Below are positions 47,736-60,168 of a DNA stretch of 64,000 bases, piece after piece (the stretch's first letter is position 1; every line of letters begins with the position of its first letter). The translations under genes and the position numbers were made by a program. A model generated the notes under the pieces. The model searched no databases. It saw nothing but the letters and a program-made list of their open reading frames with translations, and had not been told where the DNA came from. This DNA comes from Parasponia andersonii (taxonomy: Eukaryota > Streptophyta > Magnoliopsida > Rosales > Cannabaceae). The stretch is taken from positions 511,109 through 575,108 of the forward strand of contig JXTB01000025.1 of the NCBI GenBank assembly GCA_002914805.1. Direction: 5' to 3'.

Positions 47736-50700
47736 AAAGACAGAATTTTCAATAATATTGTACAGATTATATATGTTATATATATGTATATATACTATAC
47801 GTGCATATATATATATACATATATGAAAAGAGTTCTCTCAGATCTTCATCTGTGTGAGTGAAAAGGAGAGAGTGAGTAATTGATATGAGGGTGTTGGAAC
47901 ATTATGAATGGTGTGGCTATGGCCGGAGAAGAAGATTGAGTAATGAGCGGCTCGGCTCCACTAAATTTAGTAAGCAAGAACCTAAACCAAATTTAGCGGG
48001 CCTTTGCTCCGTCTATTTTTCGCTCTGTTTGTTTTGTTTTTTTTTTTGGTTTAATATTGATTATTAATTATTAATCTTTTATTTATTTATGTGCTTATTA
48101 TTAAAATAATAATAGTAAGGACACACAACAGCCCATGTGCTATGAGTAAGTATATACTAAAGTTTCCATTTTCAGTTCTAGATCTTCTCTACTTCACGCG
48201 CTAATCGCGGGGACGACCATTGCCGATGTAATTGCAACGCGGATGTTTGGCGCGTAAGCCTCTCTTTTTCATGTACGTTTTAATGTATATTAATTACATC
48301 TTTGGTTTCCTTTTTCTCTCTCAAAATTAAAGGGTAAGTACCAAGTACATATTACCTTTCGTTTTTGTTTTTGTTTTTTTTTTTTTTTTTGAAGTATATC
48401 GTGCACGTTTTTATATCTTTTTGGGGCAGATCGGGCGATATACGCTTCATGTTTCATGTATAGAATTATACCTCTAAATTGATGTACGTTTTATAATATA
48501 TACCAAGAGTTTATATTTATAGTGTAAATGTATGTTTTACATATTTTATACGTGAAATCTATACCTAAAACCGAGTATGAAATATTAAAAAATCTAAAAA
48601 CATCTAAAAACGAGTACAAAACTATTAAAATAAAATAATGTATATTTGTGAAATATAAGGTAAAAAGTGGATACTAAGCCTTAATTTCACAAAAAATTAT
48701 TTATGGTAATTCGGTCTTGGATAACAGATCAATGGGTAAAGCCCAAGACAGAGCCCAAATCTTCTTGTTTTAGATTGAAGCCCAAGACAGATGTACACAA
48801 TGCAACACTACTTTACCCGAAGAGGTTGTTTGTTTTCTGTTTGGGTTTACTTTGTTTTGAAATCCAATTATGGTTAACAGTGTTGCGGAATTGAAGCTCA
48901 AAAGTTAGTTTCTCCTTCATAGGAAGTTGAAACTTGACGCTCTATATTTGCTAGAGCTTATATGACTAGGCTGAACTAAACTAGTCAATGTTTTCAGCTT
49001 AGTTTCCTCTTTTGAATTTGCATGACCATTTGCCTAAATGCAATAATTCAACAACATGTAATTTAGGAATAGTATGGTGAGATAAGAGTTAGCGCATCAC
49101 AGTCTTCTAGTCTGCTATTAGAATGAGTCTCATATATAATATATCTAAGTTAGTTTTATCTATATTTGATTGACCACGTCTCCTAAAAGATTCTCCTATA
49201 AAAATTTTCCTAGCACGAAAGTAGTCAAATCAAGATAATATTAGACAATTTGATATGGATAATAATAATTTGGACTAAAAAATTATTTTGAAAAACACTC
49301 TTAAAAGGATCATTTTTGCTTATTTGGTCCAAATTACTACTAGTCAAGTCCATTTCCCATAATAATGCTATAGAGTAGTAGGAGTGAAAACAAAACTGTG
49401 TTCTGCCCTCGGCTTCGGCCTTGGGATGATAAAGGGATTGGGTAGGGTTGGAACCAGGAATGAGTCAAAAGGTTTTAAAAAAACATGCGAGGTCAGAATA
49501 AGAAACATTAAAGAAAAAACCTTTGCTTGATTTTCACTAAATGCAGCTCACCTCACCCTTTTTCAACGTATATTTATATCAATGTTCTACCTAGTACTAG
49601 AAGTCACCGACATGCCCTGGCCTTGAAATTCAGCTCCCGACTATATATTATCTGGTGTTTGCCAGTGAAGAGACTTGCCTTACTAGCTTTGGTGTGCCAA
49701 AGTTTGAAGCTTCAAAAATGCGTACATACACACAAACTATTGTCAATCTAAAGCAAACCTGCAAACAACAACTGTGCTAGCTAAACTGGCCATTATTGTC
49801 TTTGCATTGTGTAAAGTTAGGGCTGAATGGGCCGGGCCGTTCCATCCAGGAGACTAAAGTAGTTTTTTTCTCTCTTTGTAAATGAGCCTTTGCCCAATTA
49901 TCTATCCTTAAATGGGTTCCAAACCGGTCGTTTTGAGCCGAGTCATATTTCACATAGGTATTCACACATATTGTATGCACATTATGTTGTAAGACAGTAG
50001 TAATAAAATAATATGTGTTTGATGTTGATATCTAGGGTGTGTGACATATATTGCTCTTACATATAATTCAAGTCATTAAACTGATGTAACTTGTTATTCA
50101 TAACTAGTAACTTAATTGGAACTGATTCTTCAGTCTATGGCATCACTTAGTTGTGGTCTAACGATTTTGAGAGAATTTGTTCTCTTAAAGTTTTATAAAC
50201 TAAATTGTACGGCAACTAGAGTTTACCTCATATGAGGAAAATCTCATGACCCAAACATCGAATTCAAGGATTAAAAAGAGTACTACTTTTGGTAAGTGGG
50301 ACTGTGGGACTTAGTGAAGCTGTGTATAGCATGTCACATGGTGTAGTACATCCAGCTTGAGAAGCCTCTATTTTCTCCCATAGATTGTGCATCTCACAAG
50401 CATCAAACTTGACATTATGGTATAAAACAATCTACCAAATTAAAATCTTGAAATAAAAACAGATGTGAAAATGACCCGTTAATTTCTTAATTATTTAGTT
50501 TTCTACTAACTTTTATTTTATTTTTTTGAAGAATTGAAAATAGAATGGCGTTTGGTTCATTTGACAATGAGATCCTTTGAAATAAGGAAAGAAAACCGAT
50601 ACACGTTTACAGTTGGAGAGCATGAAATAATACATTGGTTGGTGAAGCAAATGATGGTTTTTTTTTTTTTTTTACCCCCCAAAACAAGCAAACACCAAAC

Positions 50701-53100
50701 AAAGTCTTGAAAATGCTTAAAAAGCCTCTTCCTGAGGTGAAAGAAAAGAAGACAAAAGGGGAAAATGGGTGATACAACAGTGATAGTTAGATAAATAGGA
50801 CACCCCCACCCTAAAAATCATTATAATACCCATAAACCAACACTGTCCTTTAAGTCTCCTCAAACATTCTTGCTAGGTAAAACCTAAATTTCTAGCGCCC
50901 TCCCCCCCCCCCCCAAAACACACCCAAAAAAAAAAAGAAGTTAAAATCGAGGGCTAGCAAAGTATTTTCCTTCCATAAGGACATAGATTTCAGGATTTGA
51001 TTTGACAACTGACCCATAAAATCTGTTCCATAATGTGTAGCTTAACAAAATTAGCATCATTTCATATAGGTGGACAAAAAAGATATTTAGCTCTAGGAGT
51101 TTATTGAGCTATACTTTCCCTCGTTCTAGGTTTGGAAAGGAAATAGTGAAGAATTTTTCACTCGTGGGTAGTTGTAGTCATGGACTGATTATGATTAATC
51201 AGTGAGACAAACGTGTTGTGAGAAAAAACAATTGAAGTAAATCTTTAAAAAATTTGGCGTTTCTCACGTAGGTATTCACATAATATGGTTTATGGCAAGT
51301 TGTAAAACTGATTAGTTAGAAAACTCGCTTTAGCGTCTTACTATACTAGGTGGAATCTTCTCCAACTTTGTTGGTCAGAGTAAATGGACAAATCATCTCG
51401 TAAGTGATCTATATAGCATGCATAAATAACGTCACTCTTTAAGATTATTTGGCTAATATTATCTTAATTCTTTATTTAAGGGAACAATTACTACGAAAAA
51501 AGAAAAAGGTTTTTGTAAAATTTAGAGTACTCAACGTTATTTGGTCAAGGAAAAAAAAGATAGAAGAGGACAAAAACAGAAGAACAATTTAATTATGTAC
51601 ACCAGCGAAGCGTAGACAGTCTTTGTTAAAGGTGTAGTGTCTTATATTTAGTTTTTATTTTGTCAAGATTTTTAAGAATGTTAATCAATTCATGAAGAGA
51701 AGGAACAGCCAAAGAATTAAAAAGAGGGGGAAAACAAAAACAATCGATACCAGACACGTCGCATAATTATTGGACATTTATATTAAACTTCATGGAGACA
51801 AGACTGTCACAATAAAATTGTCTAACAATATTTTTTATCTCATTTTCCTATCATTGCTTACTATAATAAGATGATAAACTTTGTAACTATTCTGCAAACA
51901 GCACCACATTCACAGCATCTTTCTTATAATTAAATTACACTAATCTCTGCAGACCAATAATAGACACCTCAATATAAAATTGAATAAGGCTGCAATGCAG
52001 AAATCTTTTGTTGAACCCCAAAAAATGGATATTTACTAACCACCTCTCATAGAAATATTTGTCTATTTTAAAGGGGTATCTTTCCAAACCCGAACTCCAC
52101 TACATTACCCTTTCTCTTTTTTCCATTCACACTATAATTTAATAGTAGGTGAGATTATAAAGCTTTTTGATTCAATGGGCCTAGTCAGAATCTCACCACT
52201 GCCAACCTGGGATTCTCTCTATGTTCTTGAATATTATTTAATAACCAACAAACATAATTAGTAAATATTTTCAAGGAGTGGTTCTAACTTCTAGCTTCTT
52301 TTTTTTTTTTTTTTTGAACACTAACTTCTAGCTTCTAACCCCTGCGCTAAATTGATCTTATGTTTTGCACAGTAAATAAATTAAAAATAAAGGAACAGAA
52401 GCTTCTGTTTTGGGGGTAATCTCTGAAAATTACAGGGGCCAAAAATATGGCAGAAATCATGGTTGACCCCAGCTCAAGATAACCTTATGTCCTAATCATT
52501 CAAATTAGACTTTTTAGTGAGAAGAGACCCCACTAATACAGCTGGTTACAACACAAGTAGGAATCAAATCCAGAAGATTACGCCATTTAGCAGTGCCAAA
52601 TTGACATGACCCCAATACAAATTATAAAGTTAATTAGGCACAATTCTCATTGAAGTGACAAAAAGATTTTCCCAATTATCTTAAAGACAAAATTAATTCA
52701 ACAAGGGATAGTGAAACATTTGATATAAAAATAACTCTTTCTTTCTAATTAATTAGCAATTTAGTAGTCTATCTTACAACTGGTGCTCTAAGATCATGCA
52801 CCAAAAATACATAATTGGTTCTGGAATTTTACATCTTGTGATAAAACTCTGAAAAAAATAACATCAGAAACGACAAAAATTACACCGAGGAAAAGATAAA
52901 ATAAGGATACAACAAAAAAAATGGTGCTCTTTTATAGAGCTAACGATAAATGTGGCTTAATGCCAAGAAAATAATAATGCAAAAAAGAAAAAGAAAAAAA
53001 AAAAAAGAAGGCTTAGTTGATAATCGGACGGTCCAAATTAACTCTTCTATTTACAGCAGCAATTATATGTATTAGGGAGGGCTGAAGTGTTTTGATCAGT
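47736..53100. other. Long intergenic region between CSLC and the bHLH gene
   Basis: About 5.4 kb of AT-rich DNA: the CSLC promoter and leader (near 47740-48020) and the bHLH 3' side. Simple tracts include poly-T near 48378-48395, poly-T near 50660-50675 and a C run at about 50904-50914. The open frames are short and unrelated to known proteins; no transposon ends were recognised. Confidence 0.5.
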
Positions 53101-55604
53101 TCAGAGCTCAACTTTCATATGGGACACTTGATTTGGACCTGCATTAAATAAAAAACCATTATGATTAGCAACTTTTTTTAAGATAATTTATAATTAACAA
53201 CTTAAAAGTCAGTGACATTATTAAACAACTACTTTCTTTTTATTTTGTCAAATAATTTTTTTTTTTTTTTAATTCTTTTATTCCTTACCATTAGGCTGCA
53301 AAGACGTTTCTCGGGTCGGATTTTGTCCAAAACCCATCTGGACAAGGCTTTGCAGATCATCCTCACCAAATGCTGGATACTGAAATTAATTTTAAGTGGA
53401 CAAATTAATGGATTACTAATCAAAGGCAAAAGCTATTGTTGAATTTTTTTTTTAGTTTTTATTTATAAAAATTACCTGAGAAACAAGTTCAGTAAATCCA
53501 TTGAGTTGGGGTAATTGCATGGGAAGGTTTTGGCATAGTGCAGTATCTAATGGGTCCATTGAGCAATGGGTCATGGGCCCATTAGAAATGCCGCTATGAA
53601 GTGCGGAATTTTGTTGGTGCTGGTGACCATAAATGGCTTGTGCCGAGGTATCTACTGGGAATATTGGGTGTGGAAGAGAGCTGTTTGGTTGAAATATCTG
53701 AAAAAATAGATAAAACACAGAGAAAAATACAACAAATCCCAATTCAGAAAATTGGAAAGTTTTGGCCAACAAAATCAATTTTTTTAAAAATAAAATAAAA
53801 TTCTTACATCTTTTGACATAAGAGTATCCATGTTGGCGTCCAGCCTGGTATTCACAGAAGCCAACTTCATAGAGAGAAACTGAAAAAATTCAACAAACAG
53901 GCAAAGCCAATCAGCCAAATATTTTATTAAAAAAATAATGGAATCTTGCAACATGATCAATTGTTTAATTTTTTTGTTAAATTTCTTTTGAAGTATTTTC
54001 TAATAAATGAAAAATTAGTGAATTCCATTACCTCAACTTGACGTTGTAATGACTGGACGTAATTTATAATTTCGTCCAGCATAAGTGCTTTACCGGTAAC
54101 CTATATCAAAACATGAATTAGTTGAAAAAAAAAAACACGACACATTTGATGAACAGAGCATAACTTGTAACATACATACCTTGTTACAACCGGGTACAAG
54201 ATCTTGAAGAAGCTTCATTCTTTCACTGATTTTTTCCCTTCGGACCTATTTCATATGACAATTTATTCAAAGTGCAATTTCAACCCCTACGACTAGGCTT
54301 GATTATGTGCAATGTAATGACTTTAATAGTCAACAAAAATTAGAACCCCCCAAAATTCTTACCCTTTCGGCTAGACTGTGGCTATCAGTAGCTTGACCCC
54401 TCCTTGCTCTGACATGAATATAGTCTTTGGGAGGCTCCGGTGGCTTTGGGCTAGTCTTGGCTTGCTTTTCATCCCCTGTTGCATTACTGTTATTTCCCTT
54501 TGTTTCTTCCTCCGTTTTAGCAGAAGCATTGTCGTTTCCGTTGCTACTACTTTCAGTTTGCTTGCTCCGTTTTGCATTTGAATTGTCGTTTACTTCAGCC
54601 ACCTAAAAATGAATAATGAAAAAATGTTGGCCGGAAACGAAATCGGCTAGCCAATAATGTCACAATGCTCTGTTATTTTTGGGTATATGTACCTTGGTAG
54701 ACGGGGCAGGTTCTTTGGATTTTCCTTTCGAAGCAGCTTTTCTCTTCCGGGAATTGGTCTCATTTGAGGGCCTCTGACCCGTTTCCCCAATCGGGTTTTG
54801 CTCAGAGACTGTGGATTCCTCTTGAGAATTCGCAGTGAACCCGGTTCGGTCCTGTAAAGGAGGCGAGTTTCGGTTTTCCGGAATGGGTATCTGTGACCCG
54901 AGTGCCTTAAGAGAAGGACTACTCGAGACTCTTGAGAGTTTCCCGTGTGCCATTAATGGGCTAGATCTATTATGGTTCAATTCAGAGTTGATACTCCCCA
55001 ACTGGGTCGTTCGGCCATTGAAGCTCCTACTCCCGAAGCAGGAGAACCTCGCGGCTCTCTCGGCGAAACCTGGGTCGGCGGAGAATTCAGCCACGGTGGA
55101 ATTCACGGCCGCCACGGATTTCCTGAAACCGGGTATTTTCTCCAAGTTCATTTTGGGCGGCGAGTTCAGAGGCGTGCTGTAACAGGAGGTGTTCGCGCTG
55201 TTGTTTCCGGCAATGTACGGAACCCCCGGCGCCGGGAGTGAAGACCCAGTTGTCAAAAAGGGCTGAGAATGCGGCGAGATCTCGCCGGAGTTGCCGATGC
55301 TCCCAAGCTTTCCGATCAGTTCTCTGATGACGAAACTTTCGTTTGAGACGTTGGTATTGGAAGCCACTGGAGACGACACCATGGAGCTGAGAGCCGAGTC
55401 AAACTGCGCACTCTGATCCGCCGTTGACTTTTCCCAGGTGGGGTTGTAGAAGCCGTACTCCGGAGACCGCTCGGACGAGCAATTGAGCTCCATGGCTTGA
55501 GTTTCGAGAGGCCCAGATACCGCTTGCCAGTTGGGTATTTGGTTGGAATGTTCAAAATGCAGTAGCGGTGCGAGTCCCGCGTTCAGAAAGAAGTCGTTCT
55601 CCAT
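53101..55604 (-). CDS. bHLH62: bHLH transcription factor, CIB-like (bHLH62/bHLH78 type)
   Basis: Eight exons on the minus strand: 54693-55604, 54363-54602, 54180-54245, 54032-54100, 53808-53879, 53476-53697, 53289-53379 and 53101-53138; 1710 nt, 569 residues. The start [10 protein letters not shown] matches the family; an in-frame ATG at 55664 is 20 codons upstream and less likely. The first 370 residues are Ser/Asn-rich and disordered. The DNA-binding domain spans exons 2-4: basic region [20 protein letters not shown] with the His, Glu and Arg that read the CANNTG E-box/G-box, helix 1 [16 protein letters not shown], loop, and helix 2 [19 protein letters not shown]. Helix 2 runs on into [10 protein letters not shown]. 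Family members are nuclear; CIB proteins interact with cryptochrome 2 and promote flowering, others regulate cell elongation. The C-terminus ends in VSHMKVEL. Confidence 0.95.
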
Positions 55605-57550
55605 CGAAGAAAAGCTATTTTTTTTAGAGAAAACTAGAAATGGCGTTTCGAGAGTTTTAGGCAAAAGGAAATGTGGGAAATTTAGGAAGAAGAATAAAAG
55701 GAGAGAGTTGAATATGACTGCATTTTGTGTTTGGTTTGGCCTTTTTTGGGTCAGAAAATTAAGAATACGTTTAGCTATAAAAAGCTAAAAAGAAAAATTT
55801 ATGNTATTTTGGGGTTTTGCGTAAGTGGTAAATTTCTCATTCTCCCTAAGCTAGTTCCGTAAAAGACGGAATGAGGTATTTGACGGGCCTTGAACGTTAA
55901 ATTGCTCTTGCACCTAATCCCATTCGTTAATTTCGTCTTTTTACTAATCCAAGCACAGAGAGACCTGCAATCTGACTCTAAGTCTCTCCTTTTTTTTTTT
56001 TTTTTCTTTTTTTTGTCTTTTTCCACAATTTTACACACCCTCCTAGTCCTTGCTCCTTGGGATTTAGTATTGTGGTGCTATTCTTTTTGTTATTATTATC
56101 TTTATCGATTTTAGTTGAATGAGGTACATAGTACCTACACTTGGACTAAAATTTTCCCATTTCTAAAAATCAGTTTTCTGGTTTAAAAATCATTTCAAAT
56201 ACCTAATCCATTTTAAATTTTGGGGATTTTTGCTAGCATAGACATGGCTCGTGGCCCTTTACATGGGGTTTGAAGACTTCTGTAACGAACGGCGTTGATT
56301 GCATATACACGTCTACTACTACAATCTTATAATTTGAGAAGACAGATTCATTTTGGAAATTTCATCTTTCAAGCATAAACGAAATTTCTATATCACTTTC
56401 TTCAGATTTTTATTTTTATTTTTTCATAAAATTGTACCTTTATATTCTACATGTTGAGGATGCAGCATGACTATGGGATTTAAATACTCATTTGGTTCGG
56501 GGTTACAAACTCAAGATAGATATTTGGTATAATTTATCCTCCGACTTATTTTATTTCTTACCCTTACTTATTATTTCCTAATATTGTTTGGGTAATATTT
56601 AAGCAAATCAAATTTTATATTCATCAATCATTGGAGTCAACACTCAACAAAAGCTTTGTTTAGCTTGTTTGGGTTAAAAGTCAAAGTAAATTTATTAGGC
56701 TTATTCGATAGGGCGGTTCAATACTTTCATCAGATTTCTCTTCCTTTTCTTTCCCCGAGTAAAAATGCTAATTAATTGCATTGTATTTTAAAAGATAAAA
56801 ATAAAATAAAATAAAATGAAGGGAGATAATAAATATTCTTGTTCAATGTGATTATAGCCGAGTCAATCATTGCATTAAATTCCCCAACTCGGCGGTTAAC
56901 CCGGGTTTGGTCGGGTTCACATAAAAGGCCGACTTAAAACTTGAATTACCGGGCATACTCGGTTTCTACGATATACAATAAGAAAGAGGAGCACTCCTTC
57001 CTATTAATATAAATAATTTATTTATAGGTAGGTGTTTCCCAAACTTGTGGCATTGAAAGAACAAGTTTTCCTGCAATTTTATTACCCCACAGATTTGGCC
57101 ACACCATTCGGTAACTTCATCATCAAAATGTTGTTCTAACTTCCAACTCACGATGTTTTATCCCGAAACCTATATTTTTTCTATATATGACACTGGTTTT
57201 CCTCCACTGGGGGTTGAGAAAAAAGAAATTCCAATAGTTTTTTTGTATCTCGTTAAATAGGACCATTGCATTTCTTTTTCATTTTTTTTTCTGTATATTT
57301 TTTAATGAAGTGACGTACAAGATACCTCATTTGATGGTGTAAATATTGGTGTAGTATATAAAATTTTACTATACGTCCACATATGTCAAGTTATTTTTTC
57401 TATATAATTTGTTAAGATATATAAAATTACCCTAAAAATTAAGAAAAGGACACGGTAAAGAGTTGTATTAGTGCTAAGTTATTTTACATAATTTTCTTGT
57501 TAAAGTATGAAGTCTAATATTTGTTTTAATTTTTTTCATTTTGTATTAAT
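55605..57550. other. Promoter side of the bHLH gene and intergenic DNA
   Basis: AT-rich DNA with T tracts (55991-56013) and one unresolved base (N) at 55804. No gene is recognised. Confidence 0.5.
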
Positions 57551-57555
57551 TATTT

Positions 57556-58197
57556 TGTTGGGAATTTAACTGATCCAGATTCGTTATTCTCATAATCTCA
57601 CTTCAAAGAAATGTCAGACTAATGGAAAAATAATGACAGGAAATATAAATCAATCTCACAACACAATAATTTAAGTGAAAAATTCTAAAATCAAAAGAAA
57701 AATCATTATCTCTCATAAAAAAATTTCACTATATGAGAAGTTTCTACAATCACATAGATTTTCCTCTTTTCTACTCAATGATCCCAATACACCCAAATAC
57801 TTTCTCACAGGTATTCTCTTGCTCACACCTTATACCGCTACTCTTTGAAATCTCTTATTTCATAACGAAATTCTGCTCTCTTTGAAATGATAAACAAAGA
57901 GAAAAGGAATGATCTAATTAGAAGAGAGAATTTTAAATGTTTCTAAATTTTTAGGAGATTAAATAATTGATGAAGCCCACGTATTATAAAACTTGAAAGG
58001 TAGTGAGAACACTACATTTTATTATTACTATTATAACTGTCTTTTTTATTATTATTATTACGATTGTTTTTTTCATTGCTGCTATTACAGCTGCTCTTTG
58101 TACTATTACTACGACTACTAGTTGGTAAGCATTTATTTATATATATGTTCACATGTATTTACGTAGATCTATTCATACATGTTTACGTATATCAACA
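57556..58197 (-). repeat. 3' LTR of the copia element
   Basis: 642 bp, starts TGTTGGGAATTTAAC and ends ATATCAACA on the plus strand. Confidence 0.92.
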
Positions 58198-58210
58198 ATC
58201 TCCCACTTGA
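58198..58210 (-). other. Polypurine tract
   Basis: The minus strand reads CAAGTGGGAGAT directly before the 3' LTR, the usual second-strand primer of copia elements. Confidence 0.85.
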
Positions 58211-58626
58211 AGACTTGATTTCAATGATGTCTTCATGTACGATCTTATCTCATAACTTACATTGTCGTCATTGTCTTTACTGACAATCATACTCCATCAT
58301 GAGTATACTACTTAGACTTGACGAATTCTAAGATTTCCATCTCGGCTTATGTTGAAAGAACTTTGCTTATAATTATAGTGCTAACTCCCATGTTTGGCTT
58401 CTCCAGGAGCCCATCAGCCATCGACATCATTCAATACATACTTTATATCAACGCCAAACTAATACTTGTGTGCAAACTTGCTACCGTTAATTGTGACACA
58501 TCCTTTTTCATGGCATCTTTGGAGATAAGCAGCACGTCACAAGGATACACATATTATGATCAAAGGATAAGATTATCTCCTTCATCATAGGAGATAATAT
58601 TAGCAGCATCACCAAATTTGAAGCTT

Positions 58627-59454
58627 TTAGCTAAACCACTTCACCTTTTGATAATTTATTTTCAGGCGCTCAAATTGTCCGCACCCCCGGTAGATTATAT
58701 TATTTTTTTCGGAGTTTTTCTTCCTAGTATCAACTACCAATGCTGAACTCTTAGATGGAACATTACTTCTACCACTTGTCAGTCTTCTTTCTTCAGACAA
58801 AATTTTACTTGTGACATTTGAAAAAACTACAGTCTCCTTCTCATGCACCAAAATAGGTATCATATGCTCATAGAAAAGTGGAAGAGACCAGATAAATTGT
58901 AATGCTTTATCTTCATCTTCAATCTTTACTCTAATAGCCTCTAGTTCAGAAATGATACCATTCAAGATATTAAGATAATTAGAAATTTTCGTACCTTCAT
59001 TCATACGCAGTATATGAAACTGCTCCTTCAGATACACTTGATTTGAGATACCTTTTACCTGATACAATTCTCCAAGCTTTTCAGAGAGGTATTTGGCCGT
59101 CGTTATTCCAAGCATATTTACAAGGATATTTTTGGCCTGATGTATACATATCACACTTGCAGTTCTTTTATCTAGATCATCCCAGTCTTCATCGTTCATA
59201 TTGAATTTCTCAGAATCTTTGCTCTTGTAAGCCTATATTCCTTTCAAAATCTTGTGCAATAAATTCTTGGCTTGTATTTGCCACAAACTAAAATTGATGT
59301 TTCCATCAAATTTTTCTACTTCAGCTCTAACAAGAATTGAAATATTGTTTCTTAATATCTCGTTTCGCTCTTCTAGCTTGAAAAACTGAAAAGAAAATTT
59401 CCAAGAGGGATTAAAGGATTCAAATACTTCCACTTGAACACAAGTTCTTTGCAC
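58627..59454 (-). pseudogene. copia gag (UBN2-type) with one in-frame stop
   Basis: One continuous frame on the minus strand, broken by a single TAG at 59233-59235. The part before the stop has VEKFDGNINFSLWQ. The part after it (190 residues) has DWDDLDKRTASVICI, YLKEQFHILRMNEGTKISNYLNILN in pieces and the LSEERRL segment, all typical of the copia gag/UBN2 family. It ends in a degraded CCHC knuckle (CGQFERLKINYQ). The first residues of the open frame belong to the leader. Gag would form the virus-like particle that packages element RNA. No pol follows. Confidence 0.85.
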
Positions 59455-59500
59455 AGAATTTTTTGGACTAACACCAAGCTATAGTGTACCGAAGAATCTT

Positions 59501-59514
59501 GCTCTGATACCACT
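59501..59514 (-). other. Primer-binding site (initiator Met-tRNA)
   Basis: The minus strand reads AGTGGTATCAGAGC directly after the 5' LTR, the standard copia primer-binding site. Confidence 0.9.
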
Positions 59515-60163
59515 TGTTGAGAATTTGACCGACCCAAATTTGCCTTTCTTAGGATCTCACTTCAAAAAAAATATTAGAATAATAGATAAATAATAATAAG
59601 AAATAGAAACTAATCTCATAACACAAGAATTTAAGTGGAAAACTCTAAAATTAGGAGAAAAACCACTATCTCTTAGAAAAAAATTTCACTATATAAGAAG
59701 TTTTTACAATCACATATTTTTTTCTCTTTTATACCCAATGACCTCAATACACCCAAGCACTTTCTCACAAGTATTTTCTTACTCACATTTTATACTACTA
59801 CTCTTTGAAACCTCCTCTTTAACAAATAAATTATACTCTCTTTGAAAAGAGAAACGAAGATAAAAGGAAATATTTAATTAGAAAAGAGAACTTGAAATAC
59901 TTCTAAGTTTTGGAATACCAAATAAGCGATGAAGCCCACTCTCTCATATTTATAGAATTTGAGAGATAGTAAGAATGCCACATTTTATTATTATTATTAT
60001 AGCTGTTTTTTTCACTATTATTATTATAACTGCCTTTTTTAGTATTGTTATTACGGTTAATCATTTTACTATTACTACGAAGACTAGTTGACGAATGTTT
60101 ATTTACTTATATATTCGCATGTGTTGACGTATTTACATTTGCGCATGTTCACATGCCTCAATA
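59515..60163 (-). repeat. 5' LTR of the copia element
   Basis: 649 bp, aligned along its whole length with 57556-58197. Visible differences are numerous, including CAATA for CAACA at its outer end, so the insertion is not recent. Confidence 0.92.
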
Positions 60164-60168
60164 TATTT

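Larger units (their letters stand above)
57556..60163 (-). mobile_element. Ty1/copia LTR retrotransposon, gag-only deletion derivative
   Basis: Two direct LTRs (57556-58197 and 59515-60163) with TGTTG..CAACA-type ends enclose only 1.3 kb. TATTT is duplicated at 57551-57555 and 60164-60168. On the minus strand, the 5' LTR is followed immediately by TGGTATCAGAGC, the initiator-Met tRNA primer-binding site. The 3' LTR is preceded by AAGTGGGAGAT, a polypurine tract. Between them only a gag remnant remains; protease, integrase and reverse transcriptase are missing. Structure is thus complete for mobilisation in trans but not for autonomy. The right LTR end has decayed from CAACA to CAATA. Confidence 0.93.

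Noticed and set aside
55605-55664. Upstream in-frame ATG at 55664 as the bHLH start
   Set aside because: The 20 extra residues are not part of the family, while [10 protein letters not shown] at 55604 matches the usual N-terminus.
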